Shown: positions 6,232 to 11,129 of the stretch, piece by piece
How positions within the stretch are numbered: the stretch's first letter is position 1
Layout: each line of letters begins with the position of its first letter
Assembly (NCBI GenBank): GCA_000437275.1
Contig: FR899655.1
Location: forward strand, 1-11,129
Source: Clostridium sp. CAG:411
GTDB taxonomy: Bacteria > Bacillota > Clostridia > Lachnospirales > Lachnospiraceae
DNA length: 11,129 nt
Reading direction: 5' to 3'
Position numbers and translations under genes: made by a program
Notes under the pieces: generated by a model
Databases searched by the model: none
Told to the model about the DNA's origin: nothing
What the model saw: the letters and a program-made list of their open reading frames with translations, nothing else

Positions 6232-6960
6232 TTAGTCTATATTTTCAAGCATTTCTTCTACCTTTTTCTGCATGTATGCACCCATATGTCTCTTTTCTTC
6301 TGCCGTCAAATCCTTCGGATAAATCGGCTCACCATATACGACAGATACCTTTGTTGGTGAAAACCATGCAAAATGATGTCTAATTACCTTTTCTGTATTT
6401 TTCATAGCTACTGGCACAATTGCACATCCTGTCTTTGTGGATAATTTGAAACTACCATCACGAAAAGGCAATAAAGGCACTAACTCTTTTTGCCGATTTC
6501 TGGTACCTTCTGGCATAATAAAAACTGAATATCCTTGTTTCATCTGCTCAATTCCTGTAAGGATTGTCTGCATTCCTTCTCTTGGATTTTCACGATTCAA
6601 GAAAAGACATTTCAAAAAACGCATCCATCGACTGACACAAGGCACTTTTTTTAAATCATCTTTTGAGACAAAACCTGTCAAAGTAGGAGTGGTAATATAC
6701 CCTGCTAATATATCGCAATAACTTCTATGGTTTGCAATATATAACACCGCTTCATCTTTGGGTACATTTTCCCGACCTTTGCATTCAATTCTGGCTCCTG
6801 CCAATATAAATATAATACGAAATGCGACTTTCACTATTTTCTGTGAAAATGCCACCTGTAATCTCTCATCCTTTTTTCCTAACAGCCAGGTTACCAAATA
6901 TAATGGTAAACTGATAATCGCAAATAGGACTAAAAATACCCCCACCAAAATTATTCTCAT
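6232..6960 (-). CDS. plsC: 1-acyl-sn-glycerol-3-phosphate acyltransferase, PlsC family
   Basis: Transfers an acyl chain to lysophosphatidic acid to make phosphatidic acid, the branch point of membrane phospholipid synthesis, at the inner face of the membrane. The 242 residues are typical. A hydrophobic N-terminal segment (3-27) anchors the protein. The four acyltransferase blocks follow in order: block I NHRSYCD with catalytic H78 and D83; block II FLNRENPREG (120-129); block III MPEGTRNR (149-156), which binds the glycerol phosphate; block IV CAIVPVAM (179-186). GAGGA lies eight bases before the ATG, and the gene follows the DUF1934 gene by 15 nt, so the two are cotranscribed. Some members of the family use other acceptors; PlsC is the ordinary reading, and the exact substrate is not proven by sequence. 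Confidence 0.93.
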   Translation of the reverse strand: MRIILVGVFLVLFAIISLPLYLVTWLLGKKDERLQVAFSQKIVKVAFRIIFILAGARIECKGRENVPKDEAVLYIANHRSYCDILAGYITTPTLTGFVSKDDLKKVPCVSRWMRFLKCLFLNRENPREGMQTILTGIEQMKQGYSVFIMPEGTRNRQKELVPLLPFRDGSFKLSTKTGCAIVPVAMKNTEKVIRHHFAWFSPTKVSVVYGEPIYPKDLTAEEKRHMGAYMQKKVEEMLENID

Positions 6961-6975
6961 ATTTTTTCCTCGCTT

Positions 6976-7410
6976 CTATTCTTCCAATTCCTTAGCTGCA
7001 ATTTTAATGGCAACCTTACAATCTGCAACGTGATTATAATTCATATCTAATGTATATTTTAATACTACATCAATTACATCTTCTACTTCCTTAATGGATA
7101 TGTCTGTCGTGTCAATTCCTACCATTAAATCTCCATATGGTGTCTTATAACAACTCGTTGTTTTTTGCATCGTATCGAAAACCATCTGCACATTACTCAT
7201 TCCCTGCTTAATAATTTCCACATGATTCTCTTCAAAAACCAACGTTACATTTGTAATTTCCTGATCTTCTTCGTCTACTTCTTCGTACTGCACCAAATGT
7301 CTTCCTTCTTCCCAGGCATAGGTACCAGAAGAGATTGTTTCGATTGGTTCTCCTTCTTCTTGTTCTACATTTTGTAATCCCTGTAGTGATACAATGACCT
7401 CTTTTGTCAT
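6976..7410 (-). CDS. DUF1934 (YwiB-like) family protein
   Basis: The 144-residue soluble, acidic protein consists of alternating beta strands (EVIVSLQGLQ, ISSGTYAWEEGRHLVQYEEV, ITNVTLVFEENHVEIIKQG) and ends in a strand-rich part with VLKYTLDMNYNHVADCKVAIKI. Length and pattern fit DUF1934, a small calycin-like beta-barrel family widespread in Firmicutes; its biochemical role is unknown. AGGAGG lies five bases before the ATG. The gene lies 20 nt after murI and 15 nt before plsC, inside the envelope operon. The context suggests a link with envelope growth but says nothing about mechanism. The family call rests on recognised sequence character, without a search. Confidence 0.85.
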   Translation of the reverse strand: MTKEVIVSLQGLQNVEQEEGEPIETISSGTYAWEEGRHLVQYEEVDEEDQEITNVTLVFEENHVEIIKQGMSNVQMVFDTMQKTTSCYKTPYGDLMVGIDTTDISIKEVEDVIDVVLKYTLDMNYNHVADCKVAIKIAAKELEE

Positions 7411-7430
7411 GCGTACCTCCTTTTTTTATC

Positions 7431-8252
7431 TTAATATTGCTCTATATTTACAACATCTGCCTCCATTACATCACATGGTAAAATCGTATTGGCAAATGCC
7501 TTAAATTTTTCTGCACCATCGCTTACATAAAATCTATGCTCTGTTGGTTCCCAATCCAAACGGTTCATCTGTTTTTCTTCTAAGACTGCCTTTAATTTTA
7601 ATGCCGTTTCATAGGCTGGATTTACCAACTCTACTTCTTCCCCCATAACTTTTTGTATCGTATGGCGAAGCAAAGGATAATGTGTACAACCCAACACAAG
7701 TGAATCTACTCCATATCCCTTCAATTCACTTAAATACCGTTCTGCAATCTCAATCGTAACAGAGTCATATAACCAATTTTCTTCCACAAGAGGCACAAAC
7801 AACGGGCAAGCTCTGGAATACACCTGTGCTTCTGGTTTTATCTTACGAAGGCACTGGCTGTATATTCCACTATTTACAGTTGCCAGTGTTCCAATTACAC
7901 CAATCTTATTATTTTTCGTTGCCTTTGCCGCAGCTCTTGCCCCTGGTTCCACAACTCCTAACACTGGAATATCATTTTCCTGCTTCAATGTCTCCAATGC
8001 CAATGCACTGGCTGTATTACAGGCTATTACAATGGCTTTTACCTCTTTCGTCCGCAAAAACTGCGCAATTTGCCGAGAATAACCAATAATCGTTTCCTTT
8101 GATTTGCTTCCATATGGCACACGCGCCGTATCTCCAAAGTAAACTATATTTTCATTTGGCAACTGATTGATAATCTCTCTTGCTACTGTCAATCCACCTA
8201 CACCGGAATCAAATACCCCTATGGGATTCTCACGCATATGATTCTCACCCAT
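7431..8252 (-). CDS. murI: glutamate racemase
   Basis: Interconverts L- and D-glutamate to supply D-Glu for the peptidoglycan stem peptide, in the cytosol and without cofactor. The 273 residues hold every family signature: FDSGVGGLTV (14-23) with the substrate-contacting Asp-Ser, YFGDTARVPYG (38-48), the first catalytic cysteine in ACNTAS (Cys78), and the second in GCTHYPL (Cys189, followed by Thr190 and His191). Length is normal. AGGAGG lies six bases before the ATG at 8252. A second ATG at 8237 (MRENPIGVFDSG) aligns better with the usual racemase N-terminus; the extra MGENH appears to come from a small repeat in the DNA. The gene follows ddl by 18 nt, so the two D-amino-acid enzymes are probably coexpressed. 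Confidence 0.97.
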   Translation of the reverse strand: MGENHMRENPIGVFDSGVGGLTVAREIINQLPNENIVYFGDTARVPYGSKSKETIIGYSRQIAQFLRTKEVKAIVIACNTASALALETLKQENDIPVLGVVEPGARAAAKATKNNKIGVIGTLATVNSGIYSQCLRKIKPEAQVYSRACPLFVPLVEENWLYDSVTIEIAERYLSELKGYGVDSLVLGCTHYPLLRHTIQKVMGEEVELVNPAYETALKLKAVLEEKQMNRLDWEPTEHRFYVSDGAEKFKAFANTILPCDVMEADVVNIEQY

Positions 8253-8270
8253 GATTCTCCTCCTTATGGA

Positions 8271-9323
8271 TTATCGCATATATGCAGTTTCAATCAATGT
8301 TTCTACTAACTTCTTTGTATCAATACCTGCTGCTGCCCAAAGCATAGGATACATACTAATGCTGGTAAAGCCAGGAAGTGTATTAATTTCATTAAATACA
8401 ACCTCGTTTGTACCCTGTTCCACAAAGAAATCTACCCTTGATAAACCTGCTCCATCCACAGCTATAAAAATTGCCTTTGCCGCATCTCTGACTTTTTCTT
8501 CTACCCCTTCTGGAAGCTCTGGTGAAATCACTGTTCTAGATTCTGGATTGTTATATTTTGCCTCATAATCATAGAAATCTGCTGCGGCTAAAATTTCTCC
8601 AACACCTGATGCTTTTACTTCTTTTCCACCTAAAACCGCACATTCTATCTCTCTTCCAATAATAGTCTCTTCCACCAAAATCTTTCGGTCATGCTGTACT
8701 GCAAGTTCCAATGCTTCTTTCAATTCTTTTCGGTCATGCGCCTTAGATACTCCCTGTGAAGACCCTGCATTGGATGGCTTTACAAATACGGGATAAGAAA
8801 GTTTTTCCTCTACTTTCGACAATACGCTCTCCATATCTTCTAAGTCTCTCTTCAAGACAGGGACATAAGCAGCCTGACGAATATGTAAAGTATCCACAAT
8901 AATCTTCGTATAAAGTTTATCCATCGACACTGCTGATGCTAATACTCCACATCCTACATATGGGATCTTTGACAATTCAAAAATTCCTTGAATAGTTCCA
9001 TCTTCGCCATATAAGCCATGAAGGGCTGGGAATATTACATCCACCTTCTTCTGTGTTAATTGTTCTCCTTCTATATAAAGGATACCCTTTTGTGCTGTAT
9101 CTGGTGAAATAACCGCAGTTACTTTACTTTCTCTCCATGTACCATTCTCAATATCTGCAACGGAATCTACCTTTAACCATCTTCCATCTTTTGTAATTCC
9201 AATTATCAGAATTTCATATTTTTCTGTATTTATATTCTTTATAATCGTTGTGGCTGAAATACAAGATACCTCATGCTCTGAAGATTGTCCGCCAAACACA
9301 ACTGCTATTGTTTTTTTACTCAT
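8271..9323 (-). CDS. ddl: D-alanine--D-alanine ligase
   Basis: An ATP-grasp ligase that joins two D-alanines for peptidoglycan precursors, in the cytosol. The 350 residues show VVFGGQSSEHEVS (8-20) with the D-Ala-binding Glu16, VFVKPSNAGSSQGV (179-192) with ATP-binding Lys182 and the serine loop, and the end motif NEINTLPGFTSISMYP (311-326) that holds the metal and second substrate. The omega loop reads YDYEAKY (251-257). Its tyrosine corresponds to that of D-Ala-D-Ala ligases such as E. coli DdlB, whereas VanA-type D-Ala-D-Lac ligases have a different loop, so a vancomycin-resistance role is not indicated. An AAAGGA site lies nine bases before the ATG, and a good sigma-A promoter stands about 35 nt further up. 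It is the first gene of the operon with murI. Confidence 0.97.
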   Translation of the reverse strand: MSKKTIAVVFGGQSSEHEVSCISATTIIKNINTEKYEILIIGITKDGRWLKVDSVADIENGTWRESKVTAVISPDTAQKGILYIEGEQLTQKKVDVIFPALHGLYGEDGTIQGIFELSKIPYVGCGVLASAVSMDKLYTKIIVDTLHIRQAAYVPVLKRDLEDMESVLSKVEEKLSYPVFVKPSNAGSSQGVSKAHDRKELKEALELAVQHDRKILVEETIIGREIECAVLGGKEVKASGVGEILAAADFYDYEAKYNNPESRTVISPELPEGVEEKVRDAAKAIFIAVDGAGLSRVDFFVEQGTNEVVFNEINTLPGFTSISMYPMLWAAAGIDTKKLVETLIETAYMR

Positions 9324-9362
9324 GTTCTTCTTTCCTTTCTTACCTTGTTTTCACTAGATTAC

Positions 9363-9391
9363 ATTGTAACCTTATTAGAATAAATAGTCAA
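9363..9391 (-). promoter_or_regulatory. sigma-A promoter of the ddl-murI operon
   Basis: TTGACT (9391-9386), a 17-nt spacer and TACAAT (9368-9363) on the minus strand. Each hexamer matches consensus at five of six positions and spacing is ideal. Transcription should start near 9356, leaving a leader of about 33 nt before ddl. The site lies in the gap after spoIIR, so ddl is not dependent on the sporulation promoter. Confidence 0.8.
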
Positions 9392-9422
9392 CAAAGTAAT
9401 TAGGAAACCATTGGTTCTCGTA

Positions 9423-10058
9423 TTATTTAAACATAGCTTTCCATAATTCTACTATTTTTAATCGATATTCTACCGTAACATTCTTATCATCTATACAGGC
9501 ATATTCATCCTGACTTAGTTGTTCCTTTAATTTTTCTTTTGATTCTTTTGGCACAACTGCCATTCCCTCCTCTACCATACATAAACTTGGATACATGACA
9601 CACCACCAGTTATGCCCTTTTGCCTCTCCGATCTCAATCTGTAACGTTTCGTATTTTCCCGCTGGAAAAACCGTATCTCCATACTTTTTAACAGGGAAAT
9701 CATTTACCGTAAGATATGCCGTAACCGGTTCACTGCATCCCTGCTCTTGTAAAGTATCCTTGGCAATTTCCGTAATAGTTTGAAGATTGTCTTTTATGAC
9801 CTGCTCCGCTTCTTCTTTGGTATAAATGTCCTTTAATGCTCCCTGCATTTCTTCTACTACTGCATCTCTCACTTTTAATTTTAATTGCTGATCCTGTGCT
9901 TCATCACTATTTGCCAGCACATGAAATCGAATGACCTGTTCTGCAATTCCCTGTTGCAACTCATCAACCTTTTTCTCTTCTTTTCCCACATTCAAAACAA
10001 AAATCACACCTAAAAACAATACAATCACAATTATCCGTACCTTTCCCATGATACTCAT
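9423..10058 (-). CDS. spoIIR: stage II sporulation protein R
   Basis: Made in the forespore and exported to the intermembrane space, where it triggers the SpoIIGA protease to process pro-sigma-E in the mother cell. The 211 residues begin with a basic stretch and a hydrophobic export or anchor segment (about 8-24, IIVIVLFLGVIFVLNVG). The family hallmark VIRFHVLANSDEAQDQQLKL spans 42-61, and the second conserved block FPAGKYETLQIEIGEAKGHN leads into WWCVMYPSLC. Length is close to the family norm. GGGGAG lies seven bases before the ATG. A sigma-F-type promoter precedes it, as known for spoIIR in Bacillus. No clear terminator is seen between its stop and the ddl promoter, so some read-through into ddl is possible. 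Its presence indicates an organism able to form endospores, or recently able. Confidence 0.95.
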   Translation of the reverse strand: MSIMGKVRIIVIVLFLGVIFVLNVGKEEKKVDELQQGIAEQVIRFHVLANSDEAQDQQLKLKVRDAVVEEMQGALKDIYTKEEAEQVIKDNLQTITEIAKDTLQEQGCSEPVTAYLTVNDFPVKKYGDTVFPAGKYETLQIEIGEAKGHNWWCVMYPSLCMVEEGMAVVPKESKEKLKEQLSQDEYACIDDKNVTVEYRLKIVELWKAMFK

Positions 10059-10090
10059 TTTACTTCTCCCCTTTTTTATTTTATATAGAT

Positions 10091-10119
10091 AAATCTTCCC
10101 TCTTTTGCCACTTTTATAC
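10091..10119 (-). promoter_or_regulatory. sigma-F-type (forespore) promoter of spoIIR
   Basis: GTATA (10119-10115), 14 nt, then GGGAAGATTT (10100-10091) on the minus strand. The Bacillus sigma-F consensus is GywTA, about 15 nt, then GgnrAnAnTw; every fixed position is matched and the spacer is one short. Start would be near 10084, 26 nt before the ATG. Sigma-F control of spoIIR is established in Bacillus; here it is inferred from the site. Confidence 0.6.
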
Positions 10120-10140
10120 TATTTCTTGTTGTGGTATAAT
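10112..10140 (+). promoter_or_regulatory. extended -10 promoter of ispE
   Basis: TATAAT (10135-10140) is a perfect -10 preceded by TGG (10132-10134), an extended -10. The -35 region at the right distance (TTTTAT, 10112-10117) is weak, as extended -10 promoters tolerate. Transcription should start near 10147, about 35 nt before the ispE ATG, and therefore after the alternative upstream ATG at 10146 begins. Confidence 0.75.
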
Positions 10141-10168
10141 TATTTATGAATTGTATACAATGTACATT

Positions 10169-10174
10169 AGGAGG
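10169..10174 (+). promoter_or_regulatory. ribosome site fixing the ispE start
   Basis: A perfect AGGAGG with a 7-nt spacer to the ATG at 10182. It rules out the in-frame ATG at 10146, which lies at the transcription start and has no ribosome site. Confidence 0.9.
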
Positions 10175-10181
10175 TTATTTG

Positions 10182-11066
10182 ATGAATACAATTATAAAGA
10201 GGGCCTATGGTAAACTAAATTTATCTTTGGATATTGTTGGAAAATGTGAAGATGGCTACCATCTCGTATGTATGGTTATGCAAACCGTTGATTTATATGA
10301 TGAACTAACGATTCAAAAAACTGACAAACCAGGTATCCAGCTTACGACTGACAGACCAGATCTTCCTACCAATGAAGACAATTTAATCTATAAAGCTACA
10401 AAATTACTTTTTGATGAATTTCAGATAAAGGGTGGTGTTTCCATTCATCTGAAAAAACAAATCCCGATTGCCGCAGGTATGGCAGGCGGCAGTGCGGACT
10501 GTGCAGCTACCTTACTTGGTATCAACACACTGTTTGATTTAAAGCTTACCGAACAGGATTTACAAAAAAGAGCCGTTACTATGGGTGCAGATATTCCTTA
10601 CTGTATTATGGGAGGAACTGCCTTATCCGAAGGAATCGGAGAAGTTTTAACCCCTATCTCACCAGTACCGGATTGCCATGTACTTCTTGTGAAACCAAAT
10701 ATTGATATTTCCACCAAATGGGTCTATCAGACGTTGCGTTGGAATACACTTACCAGTCATCCAGATACGAAAAAAATGCTTTCTGCACTGGAAGCACAGT
10801 CTTTATCCGAAGTATCTGCGACTATGGAAAACGTACTGGAAACGGTTACGATTCCTGCGTACCCAGTTATTGCCTCCATCAAAGAGAAACTTCTCTCTCT
10901 TGGTGCTATCAATGCTATGATGAGCGGCAGTGGTCCTACTGTATTTGGTTTATTCCCTGATCAGACAGCAGGAGAAAAGGCATACTCTATTTGCAAAGAA
11001 CTTTATCCTGATTATCAAGTCGAATGGACCCGATTTATTTCCCGTGAAGAAATAAAAAATAAGTAA
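10182..11066 (+). CDS. ispE: 4-diphosphocytidyl-2-C-methyl-D-erythritol kinase
   Basis: Phosphorylates CDP-methylerythritol with ATP in the non-mevalonate (MEP) pathway to isoprenoids, which also supplies the undecaprenyl carrier for cell-wall synthesis. This is a 294-residue GHMP kinase with all expected parts: AYGKLNLSL (8-16) with catalytic Lys11; GYHLVCMVMQTVDLYDEL (25-42); the ATP loop PIAAGMAGGSAD (95-106); GADIPY (135-140) with catalytic Asp137; and MSGSGPTVFGLF near 247-258. The ATP loop reads AGMAGGSAD where E. coli has a GLGGGSS-type loop, a variation common in Firmicutes. Length is normal. The start at 10182 is chosen over 10146 from the ribosome site and the conserved N-terminus. 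It is transcribed away from spoIIR. No terminator is seen in the 63 nt after it, and a new ribosome site follows, so a further gene downstream is likely. Confidence 0.97.
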   Translation: MNTIIKRAYGKLNLSLDIVGKCEDGYHLVCMVMQTVDLYDELTIQKTDKPGIQLTTDRPDLPTNEDNLIYKATKLLFDEFQIKGGVSIHLKKQIPIAAGMAGGSADCAATLLGINTLFDLKLTEQDLQKRAVTMGADIPYCIMGGTALSEGIGEVLTPISPVPDCHVLLVKPNIDISTKWVYQTLRWNTLTSHPDTKKMLSALEAQSLSEVSATMENVLETVTIPAYPVIASIKEKLLSLGAINAMMSGSGPTVFGLFPDQTAGEKAYSICKELYPDYQVEWTRFISREEIKNK

Positions 11067-11078
11067 AGGTGGTGAAGT

Positions 11079-11129
11079 TTGAAACAAATAAGTAGAGAAC
11101 AGCCAAGAAATAAAGGGCATAGCAAATAA
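11079..11129 (+). CDS. possible 16-residue ORF or leader after ispE
   Basis: Twelve nt after the ispE stop a TTG opens the peptide MKQISREQPRNKGHSK and stops at the last codon of the window. AAAGGTGG (11065-11072) lies six bases upstream, an excellent spacing. The peptide is basic and of unknown function. It could be a leader peptide, the start of a frameshifted gene, or chance sequence between ispE and the next gene. All three plus-strand frames contain stops in this last stretch, so no longer ORF starts here. Confidence 0.25.
   Translation: MKQISREQPRNKGHSK

Noticed and set aside
8251..8568. 105-codon plus-strand ORF across the murI-ddl junction
   Set aside because: It is antisense to the ddl 3' end, and its translation has no recognisable family.
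8271..9323. Ddl as a Van-type resistance ligase
   Set aside because: The omega loop carries the YDYEAKY form of D-Ala-D-Ala ligases, and no vanH, vanX or vanS/R-type gene is in the window.
9395..9420. Small inverted repeat AACC-AAT-GGTT after spoIIR as a terminator
   Set aside because: The stem has only four pairs and no U-tract follows.
10146..10181. Upstream in-frame ATG of ispE (adds 12 residues)
   Set aside because: It lies at the predicted transcription start without a ribosome site; the ATG at 10182 has a perfect AGGAGG and the conserved N-terminus.
1..11129. CRISPR arrays, tRNAs, insertion sequences, prophage genes
   Set aside because: No regularly spaced repeats, no tRNA-like TTCGANNC cloverleaf sequences, no transposase or integrase motifs were seen on either strand.

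Overview
The window looks like chromosomal DNA of a motile, spore-forming, low-GC Clostridia bacterium, most likely a Lachnospiraceae member (Roseburia/Agathobacter/Lachnospira-like). The reasons are AT-rich codons, strong AGGAGG ribosome sites, a Firmicutes spoIIR, a Lachnospiraceae-type flagellin, and a very large flagellin-linked protein that resembles families I know only from this group. The genus is inferred, not proven.

Layout, left to right. (1) 1-4909 is a flagellar module on the minus strand. A sigma-28-type promoter (4882-4909) reads into a ~1090-residue protein of unknown function (1573-4845) and then a 493-residue flagellin (48-1529). The large protein carries degenerate internal repeats and a C-terminal segment that looks like the FliK hook-length-control domain. 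(2) 4910-5690 has no convincing protein gene. It has the outline of an independent minus-strand transcription unit: phased A-tracts, a sigma-A-like promoter, about 520 nt with several hairpins, and a strong terminator. It may be a structured RNA, a small-protein gene or a decayed gene. (3) 5632-9391 is a probable minus-strand operon read from a good sigma-A promoter (9363-9391): ddl, murI, a DUF1934-type protein, a PlsC-type acyltransferase, then a small membrane-anchored protein, ending at a strong terminator (5632-5681). Ddl and MurI make the D-amino-acid parts of peptidoglycan and PlsC makes phosphatidic acid, so the unit serves envelope growth. (4) 9423-10181 holds spoIIR on the minus strand behind a sigma-F-type promoter, back to back with the housekeeping promoter of ispE. 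(5) 10182-11066 is ispE on the plus strand, followed by a well-placed ribosome site and a 16-codon ORF that ends exactly at the window edge.

No tRNA, rRNA, CRISPR array, transposase or phage gene was seen. The points most worth following up are the giant flagellin partner with its FliK-like tail, the orphan transcription unit at 4976-5531, and the physically overlapping sigma-F and sigma-A promoters between spoIIR and ispE. All promoter, RNA-structure and remote-homology calls were made by eye.
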